The notes beneath the pieces are model-generated. The model was not told the DNA's origin, did no database searches, and was given only the letters and a program-made list of their open reading frames with translations. From IMG/VR virus record IMGVR_UViG_3300036770_003900, positions 1 to 41,089 of that record: 41,089 nt of DNA. One strand, given 5' to 3'. Made by a program: the position numbers and the translations under genes. This document shows, one piece after another, positions 17,077 through 26,548 of this stretch. Source of the stretch: a virus. The stretch's first letter is position 1. Every line of letters begins with the position of its first letter.

Positions 17077-19103
17077 ACAACCTAGAATCAATAGATTATA
17101 AGGACTGGTTCATGAATCAAAAACGAATCCCTGATAGGGATAGTGATGAGTATGTTCCGTTCTTTAATTTTCATAAAAATCTTTGTTTAAACGGTGCTAT
17201 GATGAATGGGGTGTATATCAACCCCTTTTTATATTGGCACCTAAACATATGGCATACGGAGGTGGATGTTATTGATGAAAGAGGTAGAATCTCTCAGAAA
17301 TACTCCAATCCACTTCTGAGGGACAACGAATGGATTGTAACAAACGAGATTGACAGGGCACAGCAGGAAAAGAAAGGACTTGTCATTCTTGGTATACGAA
17401 GGTTTGCTAAGTCTGTTCTTGAGGCAAGTTATATAGCATGGGGAGCTACATTTGATGAAAACTCCCAAAACATTATTGCTGGACTGAATGCTCCAGATAT
17501 TAAGCTTATTACAGATAAGATTGATAAGGGACTAAACTTCCTTCCAGAAGCTTGGAGATGGCAGAGAATTGAGGATAATTGGAAGAATCAAGTGACACTG
17601 GGTATTAAAACCAAGGGAGGTGAAAGGATTCCCTTCTCTCAAATCCTCATAAGGAACCTAGACGAGGGTAATAATGAGGAAGCTATTGCTGGTACTAAGC
17701 CACGTAAGTTGATTATTGACGAGATTGGTAAGGGATCTTTTCTCAGAGGATTTCAGGCAGCTGTACCTGGTTTCACTACACCTTTTGGATGGGGTTGTTC
17801 CCCTATTCTTACAGGCACTGGTGGTGATATGAAGAAGTTTATGGATGCAAAGAGTTTGATGTTTGACGTAGACAACTTTAACTTTCTTACATATAATAAT
17901 GACAAAGATACAGCAAGAGTGCACGGCTTATTCATCTCGTACAAATATAGGATGGAGGCAAAAGAGGAGTCTAGCCTTGGTGAATTCCTTAAGGAACCTA
18001 CTGGTAGCGATTTACACAACATTAAGATGTTGGTTAGCAATGAGGAAAAGGCAGTCAATATAACTACAGCCAACTTAGAGCGTCTAAAGAAAGCAGGGGA
18101 CAGGATAGCATATCTGAAGGAAAAGATGTACTATCCTATGGAAGTGGATGATATATTCCTTAATGAGGATACAAATATATTTGACATTGAGGCTGCTAAA
18201 AGACAGAAAACCAGACTTTTATACCAAGAGCGTACAGGCACCCCAGTGATATTGTTCTCTGATGGAGAAAAGATTGGTCATGATTTTACAGATAAGCTAC
18301 CAATTACAAACTTCCCATTAAAGAACTCAGACGCAAAGGATGCCCCCATTGTAATATATGAGTTTCCTGTAAACAACCCTCCTTATGGATTGTACGTAGC
18401 AGGAGTTGACCCGTATAGACAAGGACAATCAGCATACAGTTCCTCTTTAGGAGCTGTGTACGTATATAAAAGAATGCATGATATTACAGGGGAGAAATAT
18501 CAGGATATGTTTGTTGCTTCCTACGTAGCAAGACCTGATAAGAAGGAAAAGTGGGAAGAGCAGGCTAGATTGCTTATAAAATATTATAACGCAAGAACTC
18601 TGTGTGAGAACGATGATATTTCCTTCATAGAATACATGAAAGCTAAGGGAGATGCTCATTATTTAGAGAAACAACCTCAATGGTTGATGGAAGTTGTGCC
18701 AAACACAACAGTGAAACGTGAATACGGCATACACAGGAGCTCCCAGAAAATAATAGACTATCTTCACAACTGTCTTAAGAAGTATTTGGAAGATGTTATA
18801 CATTCAGAAAAAGACGAGCAAGGTAACCTTATAAGAGAGGTTACAGGGGTGAGTAAGATATTTGACCCAGTGCTGCTTGAAGAGATAATACAGTATAACG
18901 ACCAGGGAAACTTCGATAGATTGGTTGCTGCAGAACTTGCTATAGCACAAGCCCTTAAAATGGACCCCATCATGGGAAGAGTTGGAGGTTCAGGAGACGA
19001 AAGAATAGCAGCTCTCTTTTCTAAGAACAAAAAGAAAAGATCCGTTATAGAGTCTTCAGGAGGAGGATTGTTTAACCATAGAAAAAATAAACTCTTTACA
19101 TAA
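17073..19103 (+). CDS. terL: Terminase large subunit
   Basis: A 676-residue packaging ATPase and nuclease. The N-terminal ATPase has an arginine-rich Walker A, GIRRFAKS (107-114), and a Walker B, KLIIDE (212-217). The C-terminal RNase H-like nuclease begins at VAGVDPYRQG with catalytic D446; E512 or D514 in LCENDD and an aspartate near 598-615 are candidates for the other metal ligands. TerL assembles on the portal, pumps DNA into the prohead and cuts it. The length fits the terminases of crAss-like phages. Its start overlaps the preceding gene by ATGA and its stop shares one base with the portal start. Confidence 0.95.
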   Translation: MNNLESIDYKDWFMNQKRIPDRDSDEYVPFFNFHKNLCLNGAMMNGVYINPFLYWHLNIWHTEVDVIDERGRISQKYSNPLLRDNEWIVTNEIDRAQQEKKGLVILGIRRFAKSVLEASYIAWGATFDENSQNIIAGLNAPDIKLITDKIDKGLNFLPEAWRWQRIEDNWKNQVTLGIKTKGGERIPFSQILIRNLDEGNNEEAIAGTKPRKLIIDEIGKGSFLRGFQAAVPGFTTPFGWGCSPILTGTGGDMKKFMDAKSLMFDVDNFNFLTYNNDKDTARVHGLFISYKYRMEAKEESSLGEFLKEPTGSDLHNIKMLVSNEEKAVNITTANLERLKKAGDRIAYLKEKMYYPMEVDDIFLNEDTNIFDIEAAKRQKTRLLYQERTGTPVILFSDGEKIGHDFTDKLPITNFPLKNSDAKDAPIVIYEFPVNNPPYGLYVAGVDPYRQGQSAYSSSLGAVYVYKRMHDITGEKYQDMFVASYVARPDKKEKWEEQARLLIKYYNARTLCENDDISFIEYMKAKGDAHYLEKQPQWLMEVVPNTTVKREYGIHRSSQKIIDYLHNCLKKYLEDVIHSEKDEQGNLIREVTGVSKIFDPVLLEEIIQYNDQGNFDRLVAAELAIAQALKMDPIMGRVGGSGDERIAALFSKNKKKRSVIESSGGGLFNHRKNKLFT

Positions 19104-21688
19104 TGGCAATAATTAGATATACAAAAGATGCTACAATACGTTATGCGTATTTAAATATATTCCCTGACCAGTTTAAAACTGAAAAGGAAAAGAAAGATGA
19201 GAGCTGGATAAAGAACACAATGGACTATTTTGCAAATAAGGCTTACGCTGAATATGTTAAAAATAGGGACACATTTGTTAAAAACTACGATCTTGTAAAA
19301 GGAATCCTTCGTATGGAGGATTTTTACCAAGAGCCTGAGGTTAAGAGTTTTACAGAAATGCTCACAGCAGATTTGCAGCTTCCTGCTTATGTAAAGCACT
19401 ATTCAATAATAACAACACCCATTAACGAGCTTGTTGGAGAGATATCCAAGCGTCCAGATGCATTTAGAGTGAAAGCTTTTGATGATGACAGCCAGTCAGA
19501 GGAATTGAAGTTTAAAACAGAGATTCTCCAAAACTATGTAATGTCTCAAGTAAAGCAGAAGATTGCTGAGAAAATGGCTATGGAAGGAGCTGAGATTGAT
19601 GAGGAGCAGCTTCAGCAAATGACAATTGAGCAAGTTAAAGATGAGCTGGATACATACACATCTGTTGCTGAAAAGTGGGCAAACCACGTATTGACAGCCC
19701 AAAAAGCTGAGTTTATTCTGAAGGAAAAGAGTGAAGATGCTTTTAGAGATATGCTTATTTCTGCCAGAGAGTTCTTCCATATTTATGAGGACAACTCCAA
19801 AACTGGCTATAATGTAGAGGTGGCTAATCCAAAGAATACATGGTTTCTCACCACTCCAGATAGGAAATATATTTCTGATCCTACAGGAAGAGCTCAAGGT
19901 GCCTACGCTGCTGGTACAGTGCAGGTGATGGAGCTTTCGGAAATAATCGAATCCATACCAGATCTTACAAAGGATGAAATAGATCACCTAAGAAGTTCTC
20001 TGCAAGACTACGGACTTATTAATGTACGTGAGTCTAACCTTGGTAATCCAGATGTAACTCCTGGTACAGATTCTGTTACATATGACACTTATGACCCATT
20101 GGTTCTTCAGACAAGGATGATGATTGAGTCTGAGATGAAAGAGAATAACGATGGTTTGAAAGATTTTCTAGGACTCACATCAAACGTTTCCTCTTTTGGT
20201 TACAAGTATGTGGTTGTTAGGGCTTATTGGTTGAGTAAGAGGAAAATAGGTAAGCTTATTTACATAGATGAGCTGGGAAATGAACAGTCTATTCTTGTAG
20301 ATGAAAATTATAAGTCGGGAACAATCCCTACACAACAATCTCTTGAATGGGGCTGGGTTAATCAGTGGTATCAAGGAACTAAGATTGGTCCTGACATCTA
20401 TCACATTAAGCCTTACAAACTCTTGAACTATTGCCCTATAATAGGACTTGTTCATGAAGTTAAAAACACTGAAGCAAAAAGCCTTGTAGACCTTATGAAA
20501 CCCTTCCAGGTGTTGTATAACGTCTGTATGAACCAGCTTTACAAACTCCTTGAGAAAGAAGTGGGTAAGGTGTATTTGACATCTATTAGGCACGTTCCTG
20601 TTCCAAAAGATGGTGATGCTCAAGATGCTCTTGATGTTTGGGAAATGGAAGCTAGAAATAGAGGCGTAGTGTTTATCGATGACTCTCCAGAGAACCTCAA
20701 GAGCCCATCTAGTTTCAACCAATTTAGAGACATTGACCTCACACGTACGCAGGAGATTCAATCTAGATATCAACTTGCTCAACAGCTTAAGTCTGAGTGT
20801 TGGGAGCTTATAGGTATGACTAGGCAGCGTATGGGTTCTATTTCAGCAAGTGAGTCTGCTACAGGTGTAAATGCAGCTGTTCAACAGTCGTATTCTCAAA
20901 CAGAGCCTCTGTTTGTAGCACATGAGTATGTAATGGGTCAATTGTATCAAGCAATTATTGATGCATCTCAATATATTGAAAGCAAAAAACCACAATCCAC
21001 GCTTTCATACATCACATCTGAAGGAGAATCTGCATTCATTCAAGTTAATGGTACAGATTTGAAATTTCGTGATTTGAAAGTCTATCTTACAAATCGTCCT
21101 GAAGACAAGAAGATGTTTGATGAGATTAGGGGTCTTTCTCAGGCAGTTCTTCAAAATGGTGGCTCTCTGCATGACATTATTGAGCTTTATTCAACAAATT
21201 CTGTTAGGCAAATGAAGAGAGTGTTTAAAACTCTCAAAGAAAGGCAAGAACAACTGCAAGATCAGCAGATGCAAATGCAACAGCAGCAGATGGAGCAGCA
21301 GCAACAAATTGCTCAAGCTCAGATGGAACAAGCTCAAATGCAGAACGAGCAGAAGGTTGCGAATGAAAACTACCAAAAAGAACTTGATAGGATCAATAAA
21401 AAGGAAATTGCAATCATCCAAGCAACAGGGTTTGGTAAGGTGGAGAGTGAGGATTTGAATAGCAATGCTGTTCCAGATGTCCTTGAGATGAGCAGATTTG
21501 CTAGCGAAGAGGCTAGAGCTGCCAAAGATTACCAAATGAAAATGTCTGATATACAAAATAAGAACAGGCTTGCTGCAGAGAAAATGCAAATAGAAAGAGA
21601 GAAAATTCAATTAGCTAGAGAGAATCAAGCAAACGATTTAGCAGTAGCTAAAGAGAATGCAAAGGGTAGAAATAAAAAGAAATCGTAA
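19103..21688 (+). CDS. Portal protein
   Basis: An 861-residue protein placed directly after TerL, the usual position for the portal. It contains long regions typical of large portals: an N-terminal clip and stem part, a central FQVLYNVCMNQLYKLLEKEV helix, RTQEIQSRYQLAQQLKSECW, RQRMGSISASESATGVNAAV, and an extended glutamine-rich coiled coil near residues 705-760 (QMQMQQQQMEQQQQIAQAQM). The C-terminus is very basic (KENAKGRNKKKS). The dodecameric portal forms the DNA channel at one capsid vertex. The assignment rests on position, size and overall resemblance to crAss-like portals. Confidence 0.9.
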   Translation: MAIIRYTKDATIRYAYLNIFPDQFKTEKEKKDESWIKNTMDYFANKAYAEYVKNRDTFVKNYDLVKGILRMEDFYQEPEVKSFTEMLTADLQLPAYVKHYSIITTPINELVGEISKRPDAFRVKAFDDDSQSEELKFKTEILQNYVMSQVKQKIAEKMAMEGAEIDEEQLQQMTIEQVKDELDTYTSVAEKWANHVLTAQKAEFILKEKSEDAFRDMLISAREFFHIYEDNSKTGYNVEVANPKNTWFLTTPDRKYISDPTGRAQGAYAAGTVQVMELSEIIESIPDLTKDEIDHLRSSLQDYGLINVRESNLGNPDVTPGTDSVTYDTYDPLVLQTRMMIESEMKENNDGLKDFLGLTSNVSSFGYKYVVVRAYWLSKRKIGKLIYIDELGNEQSILVDENYKSGTIPTQQSLEWGWVNQWYQGTKIGPDIYHIKPYKLLNYCPIIGLVHEVKNTEAKSLVDLMKPFQVLYNVCMNQLYKLLEKEVGKVYLTSIRHVPVPKDGDAQDALDVWEMEARNRGVVFIDDSPENLKSPSSFNQFRDIDLTRTQEIQSRYQLAQQLKSECWELIGMTRQRMGSISASESATGVNAAVQQSYSQTEPLFVAHEYVMGQLYQAIIDASQYIESKKPQSTLSYITSEGESAFIQVNGTDLKFRDLKVYLTNRPEDKKMFDEIRGLSQAVLQNGGSLHDIIELYSTNSVRQMKRVFKTLKERQEQLQDQQMQMQQQQMEQQQQIAQAQMEQAQMQNEQKVANENYQKELDRINKKEIAIIQATGFGKVESEDLNSNAVPDVLEMSRFASEEARAAKDYQMKMSDIQNKNRLAAEKMQIEREKIQLARENQANDLAVAKENAKGRNKKKS

Positions 21689-21822
21689 TCATTTACGTTA
21701 TAGTAAAAATCACTAATGCTATATTATCGCAAAAATTGAATTCTATAATGTATCACGTCTTTGTAATTAATGCATGTTAATATATTTTTACACAGTAAAC
21801 CAATAATTTAAATAAACTACAT

Positions 21823-23073
21823 ATGGCCGATAATCTAAACACTCCATCTTTTGGAAACTTTAGTATTGAAAACACTATGGAAATGGGAATGGGAAGTGCA
21901 GATCTTATTAATGATTTGCTAGGTCCTGAATCAGTTTCAGCAGCCCCTTCTGACGTTAAAGAACTTGAACCAGAAGCTCCTGCAGAAGCTCCTAAAAAAG
22001 CACCTCAACAAGCTCCTAAAGAGGAGAAAAAAGCTGAGCCTGAAGATTCAAAAAAATCTATACAAGATTTTTTATATGGTTCTGAACAAGAAACTGATGA
22101 GGACGATGAAGAAACTTCATCAAAACCTGAAACAAAACCTGAACCAACTACCACTGACAGTGATGATTCCTCAGATTCTGAAGAGGTTAACCAATTTGAA
22201 GCTCTTTCTCGTGACCTTTTCAAACTAGGTGTATTCAATAAAGATGATGAAGATGAAGAATCCCCATCAATAACCACTCCTGAGGAATTTCTAGAGAGGT
22301 TTAATTTAGAGAAGAAGAAAGGAGCAATTGACATAGTGAATAATTTCATAGGTCAATTTGGCGAAGACTACCAACAAGCTTTCCAAGCTATTTTTGTAAA
22401 AGGTGTCGATCCAAAAGATTATTTCGGTACATATAATAATATTCAAAGTTTTTCAGACTTGGATCTTTCACAAGAAAGCAATCAAGTTTCTGTAATTAAA
22501 CAAGCTCTGGCTGATCAAGGATTTGAACCAGAAGATATTGATACAGAAGTTGAAAGACTTAAAAACTATGGAGATCTTGAAACTGTTTCAGCAAAACACC
22601 ACAAAGTGTTAGTTAAGAAAGAAGCAGCAAAGCTTGCTCAAATGGAGCAGCAAAAAGAACAAGAACTTCAAAAACAACAAGCCCTTAAACAACAGTATGT
22701 ACAGAACGTACAAACTGTTCTACAGGATAAATTAAAAGCTAAAGAATTTGACGGAATCCCCATCAATCCAAAATTAGCTAACGAACTACAAGATTTTCTT
22801 TTGGTTGACAAATATCAAACTCCTTCTGGCGAAAAGCTGACAGAGTTTGACAGGCAAATTTTGGAATTGAAAAGACCTGAAAACCATTCTACTAAAGTTA
22901 AAGTGGGACTAATTCTTAAAATTCTAGAAACCGATCCTACGTTGTCAACAATACAAAAAAGAGGAATCAGTAAAAAATCAGATGATTTATTTAGTGAAGT
23001 TGCAAGGCAGAGTACAAAAACTGCAGCAAAATCTTCAAAAGAATCTTCTAGGACAACATCATGGTTTCAATAA
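21823..23073 (+). CDS. Acidic assembly protein, probable scaffold
   Basis: A 416-residue protein between portal and major capsid protein. Residues 40-130 are low-complexity and rich in E, P, A, K, D and S (EPEAPAEAPKKAPQQAPKEE; DSDDSSDSEEVNQFEALSRD). The second half is helical with a Gln/Lys coiled coil near 270-300 (EKQ-rich). The basic C-terminus is SSKESSRTTSWFQ. Position and composition match capsid scaffolding or assembly chaperones. The 134 bases before the gene are AT-rich, with no recognisable promoter, and end in the leader TTTAAATAAACTACAT. Confidence 0.65.
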   Translation: MADNLNTPSFGNFSIENTMEMGMGSADLINDLLGPESVSAAPSDVKELEPEAPAEAPKKAPQQAPKEEKKAEPEDSKKSIQDFLYGSEQETDEDDEETSSKPETKPEPTTTDSDDSSDSEEVNQFEALSRDLFKLGVFNKDDEDEESPSITTPEEFLERFNLEKKKGAIDIVNNFIGQFGEDYQQAFQAIFVKGVDPKDYFGTYNNIQSFSDLDLSQESNQVSVIKQALADQGFEPEDIDTEVERLKNYGDLETVSAKHHKVLVKKEAAKLAQMEQQKEQELQKQQALKQQYVQNVQTVLQDKLKAKEFDGIPINPKLANELQDFLLVDKYQTPSGEKLTEFDRQILELKRPENHSTKVKVGLILKILETDPTLSTIQKRGISKKSDDLFSEVARQSTKTAAKSSKESSRTTSWFQ

Positions 23074-23102
23074 ACATTTATAATAATTAAAAAGATAACA
23101 AA

Positions 23103-24656
23103 ATGCCAATTCAAACTATCCCAGGTTTAACTGGGTTTACGTATGCTAGAGTGGCTTCTATGGACAAACGTGCTGTAGGCAAGCTTACGGACGCTAATCA
23201 CCTAGAAAGTTTCCACTCCACCGAACCTGCTGATTATGATAAGAAAATCATCAGCTTGTACACTCAAAGTTCTTTGTACAGCAACGATTTTCTGGACATG
23301 ATCAACAAGTCCACTCCTTATTACATTGATAATAACAGTGATGCTTGGAAATGGCAAATACAAGTGCCTTACAAGTTTCCAAAAATTATCGATGTTCCTG
23401 CAACAACAGAAGCATTACCAAAACCTGGTATTGATGGACAAGAGTTTACTCTCGTACTTGACACCAATGAGTTTTCTAAAAATGCAATTGTTTCTGTAGG
23501 TTCTCGTCAATACGGTCCTAGGTTTTATGTTGTTAAAGATCCAGTTCCTTGGAACATGGGCTTTCTTTACAGCTTCACTCTTGTAAGTGATAACCCAATA
23601 GTTGATTTTGTAAGCCCTACCTTCTTGCAAGTTGGTATTGAGCTGGAACTGGTTGATGCTGCAATTGGTGAGTTTGATCAGGATCTGTTGGGTCTTCCTC
23701 GTCTTGGTGAGCAAATTACCATGTTTGAATCTCTTGGTTCAGCTTATGGTTATGAGCACAAAATCACTGAGTGGGCTGATGACAAAATGATGCGTGATGC
23801 TTCTGGTAAGCCTCTTGACATCCTTGTATATGCTCCTCAACGTAGGAATCAGCTTCCCCTCACTAGGAACGATGTTAAATGGGAACCATTTATCGAGTTC
23901 TGGATGCGTAAGTCTATGCTTGAATTGAAAGTTAAGCGTATGATTTGGAGCAAGCCTGGCACTGTTAAAACAAACGGTTCTAAGCAAGAATTGAAGCGTA
24001 CTTCTGCTGGTGTTTATCACAGAATGCGTAACAATGGTAACTTAGTTCAATATAATCGTGGTGAATTCACTGCAAATCTGATTCGTTCCGTATTTGGTGA
24101 TTTGTTCTATCGCAGGGTGGACGTTAAAGACCGTAGGGTTAAAATGTACACCAACGAAGCAGGTTTCGATGTATTCCAACAAGCTCTTAAGAACGATGCT
24201 CTGAATTCTGGTCTCACCTTTATGGCTGATTCTGGAAACAGGTATTTGCAAGGAGAAGGTCAACACATCACTTATAACTTTGCTTTTGATAGCATGGTTA
24301 CTCGTGAGACAGGTCGTGTTGAACTGATCCATCTGAAGGAACTTGATCTTCCACAATCTAATCTGGAATTCGGTCAGAATAAAAAATCCACTCCTGTGTT
24401 CATGGTATTTGATGTTTCTCCAATGAGCGATGGTTCAATGGTTAATAACATCCGTGAAGTGAGGATGAAAGGTGCTCCTTCCATGACTTGGGGTTATATT
24501 GACGGAACTCGTCACCACTTAGGCTTTGCTAAGTCTCAGGGTATGAGCTCTGCTAACAAATTCCCTGGTTATGAGATTTGGATGAAAGATCGTTGCGATG
24601 TGTTCATTGAGGATCTCTCTCGCACAGTTTTGATCGAAGAGATTCCACAGTTCTAA
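23103..24656 (+). CDS. Major capsid protein
   Basis: A 517-residue protein starting MPIQTIPGLTGFTYARVASM. It has the size and place of the crAss-like major capsid protein (HK97 fold) after portal and acidic assembly protein. Landmarks are YKFPKIIDVPATTEALPKPG, GQEFTLVLDTNEFSKNAIVS, the LTRNDVKWEPFIEFWMRKSM helix and the C-terminal MKDRCDVFIEDLSRTVLIEE. Its codons look less AT-rich than those of its neighbours (many CGT, CTG and GGT), as expected for a highly expressed protein. It would form the icosahedral shell. Confidence 0.9.
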   Translation: MPIQTIPGLTGFTYARVASMDKRAVGKLTDANHLESFHSTEPADYDKKIISLYTQSSLYSNDFLDMINKSTPYYIDNNSDAWKWQIQVPYKFPKIIDVPATTEALPKPGIDGQEFTLVLDTNEFSKNAIVSVGSRQYGPRFYVVKDPVPWNMGFLYSFTLVSDNPIVDFVSPTFLQVGIELELVDAAIGEFDQDLLGLPRLGEQITMFESLGSAYGYEHKITEWADDKMMRDASGKPLDILVYAPQRRNQLPLTRNDVKWEPFIEFWMRKSMLELKVKRMIWSKPGTVKTNGSKQELKRTSAGVYHRMRNNGNLVQYNRGEFTANLIRSVFGDLFYRRVDVKDRRVKMYTNEAGFDVFQQALKNDALNSGLTFMADSGNRYLQGEGQHITYNFAFDSMVTRETGRVELIHLKELDLPQSNLEFGQNKKSTPVFMVFDVSPMSDGSMVNNIREVRMKGAPSMTWGYIDGTRHHLGFAKSQGMSSANKFPGYEIWMKDRCDVFIEDLSRTVLIEEIPQF

Positions 24657-24827
24657 TCCCACTCTAGGAATAGTATTCCTAGACCAATCCTACCGAGAAG
24701 AGCTCTCCTCTAACTCCCTCCTTTGGAGGGCTCTTCTCAACCTACAGATGGATGGACTGGGGTGTCTCCTGGTTGCATTCCCTTCGATGGGAACCATCTG
24801 CTACAAACCAAATAAAATAAACTAAAT
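24657..24827 (+). other. Three RNA hairpins after the capsid gene
   Basis: A 171-base gap in an otherwise packed operon. It holds CTAGGAATA/TATTCCTAG (24664-24682), GAGAAGAGC/GCTCTTCTC with inner CTCC/GGAG (24695-24738), and CAGATGG/CCATCTG (24745-24800) with inner TTCCC/GGGAA. There is no T-run, so these are not ordinary terminators; they may protect the 3' end of the capsid message or reduce readthrough. The leader AAATAAACTAAAT precedes the next gene. Confidence 0.55.
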
Positions 24828-25793
24828 ATGGGCAAAGTTGGTAAAATTTCCACAATTAAGAAAGAGTATAGTAATTCTCAGTTGCAAACAATGCAAGGTG
24901 GTCTTTCACAAAAGGGTATGACAAGAGTTCCTGGAACAGGTGTTTTTAAATATCCTTACAAGGAACTTGATGGTCAGTATAGGACAGGTTTAGATCCAAA
25001 CGCATCTTATATAAGAAGAATTCAAGATCCTACAGAAAGAGAACTGGAAAGAGAGCGTGTTGAAAATCTTAAAATCAAGCTGGAACAAGCACTTAATATT
25101 GAGCTTGGTCCTCGTTCTGCTTTTTGGAATAGTGGATTAAGCACGTCATCAAATGACACTCTACATGTTCAACCTGTAAAACTGATGGATGGTGACAATT
25201 TCTACGATCTTGATCAACCTCTTCAGGAGTTAGCATTTTCTTGGTTGCGTGTACATCCTACAATTGCAAGTTCTTATCAAGCTTGGGAGCGTGGTGAATT
25301 TCCTGCAGACACACAGTTTTATGTAGTGGATGATGAAATTGAAAACGCAGTTATGTTTAAAAAGAAACAGCTTGTAAATAAAGCAATTTCGAAGTTTGAC
25401 AATATGACTCCTGAGAAGAAGAAGAAAGTTGCAAGATTACTAGGACTTCCTGTCACAGATAATACAAAAGAAGAAGTTGTTTACAATCTTGTAGATAATG
25501 TGTTAAAAGAGACAGAATTCAAAACTGGAAGTTACCAAGGTCTTTCTACAGTGGAAGTGTTTAACAGATTCGCTGACATGAGAGAAAATTTGCTCCATAT
25601 TAAAGACCTCGTCAAACAAGCAACTGCTCATTCTATATATAGAATAAAACCTAACGGAAGGATTTATGAAGGAGAATTTGAAGTTGCAACAGATGAAGAA
25701 GAACTCGTAAAATTCCTTGCAGACGAAGATCATCAAGATGAACTTCTCACTCTAGAAGGAAAATTAAAAACTAAAAAACTAGCAGCTCTATGA
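24828..25793 (+). CDS. Head or neck protein
   Basis: A 321-residue protein, MGKVGKISTIKKEYSNSQLQ at the start. It is mostly helical, with ERELERERVENLKIKLEQAL near residue 65, PTIASSYQAWERGEFPADTQ in the middle and a charged C-terminus. It ends at an ATGA overlap with the next gene, so the two are co-translated. No enzyme motif. Its place after the capsid gene suggests a capsid-associated or ring protein as in other crAss-like phages; this is inferred from synteny. Confidence 0.6.
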   Translation: MGKVGKISTIKKEYSNSQLQTMQGGLSQKGMTRVPGTGVFKYPYKELDGQYRTGLDPNASYIRRIQDPTERELERERVENLKIKLEQALNIELGPRSAFWNSGLSTSSNDTLHVQPVKLMDGDNFYDLDQPLQELAFSWLRVHPTIASSYQAWERGEFPADTQFYVVDDEIENAVMFKKKQLVNKAISKFDNMTPEKKKKVARLLGLPVTDNTKEEVVYNLVDNVLKETEFKTGSYQGLSTVEVFNRFADMRENLLHIKDLVKQATAHSIYRIKPNGRIYEGEFEVATDEEELVKFLADEDHQDELLTLEGKLKTKKLAAL

Positions 25794-26521
25794 TATTAGT
25801 AGATAGTTTATTATATAAGATTGATCAAAAACTAAATAAACTATCTACCAATGAGCATCAACAGATTAATCTTGAGGACAAAATTTTAGTTCTCAATGAA
25901 AGTCAAATAAAGTTGATTAAACAAAAGGTTGATGGTTTTAGTGTAGTTAGCGGTATGGGTCTTGATTCTTTTAAGAAACGTTATGAAGATCTCCAAAGAT
26001 TGGTGGTACACTACAATCATCAGCCTTTAAATCTAGAAATCAAGAATCCGAGGATAAACCAATGGTATACAAAACTTGACCAGCTTTTCCCAAAATACAT
26101 GTTTTACATTGACAGCTATATGTTAGCTGACAAAGATAAGTGTAAAGACAGGGTGATATGGATAAACAAGGATTTGTCAAAACATGGTGACACTTCTCTA
26201 CTCCTAAATAACGATAACTACAAGCCCTCTTTCGAATACCAAGAAACTTTCAATTACATATCGTCTGATGAAATAAGTGTGTTTACAGATGGTACATTTA
26301 CACCGAAACAAATCTACGTATCTTACATGAGATATCCAGAATATATAGATAAAGCTGGATATGTAAAGTTTGATGGAACAGATTCTACAGATGTTAATTG
26401 TGAACTTGAAGAGTATTTAGAGGACGAACTTGTAGATCTCACTGTTCAAAATCTTGCAATGTATACAGAAAACCAAGCAGCAGTACAGAACAGTGTATAT
26501 AGAATACAAACAAATGAATAG
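25790..26521 (+). CDS. Head or neck (ring-type) protein
   Basis: A 243-residue protein, MILVDSLLYKIDQKLNKLST at the start. It contains beta-rich central parts (YKPSFEYQETFNYISSDEIS; PKQIYVSYMRYPEYIDKAGY) and an acidic C-terminal helix (CELEEYLEDELVDLTVQNLA ... YRIQTNE). The pattern (helical N-part, YMRYP strand, terminal LxDLTVxxL helix) recalls head-completion and ring proteins, including the 309-residue protein at 32845. Role inferred from position and pattern. Confidence 0.55.
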   Translation: MILVDSLLYKIDQKLNKLSTNEHQQINLEDKILVLNESQIKLIKQKVDGFSVVSGMGLDSFKKRYEDLQRLVVHYNHQPLNLEIKNPRINQWYTKLDQLFPKYMFYIDSYMLADKDKCKDRVIWINKDLSKHGDTSLLLNNDNYKPSFEYQETFNYISSDEISVFTDGTFTPKQIYVSYMRYPEYIDKAGYVKFDGTDSTDVNCELEEYLEDELVDLTVQNLAMYTENQAAVQNSVYRIQTNE

Positions 26522-26548
26522 GCTTTTTAATATCTAAAATAAACAAAA

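Noticed and set aside
19151-21610. Several leftward open frames of 80-200 codons across the terminase and portal genes
   Set aside because: They are shadows of strongly supported rightward genes, with Leu/Ile/Cys-rich composition typical of antisense frames.
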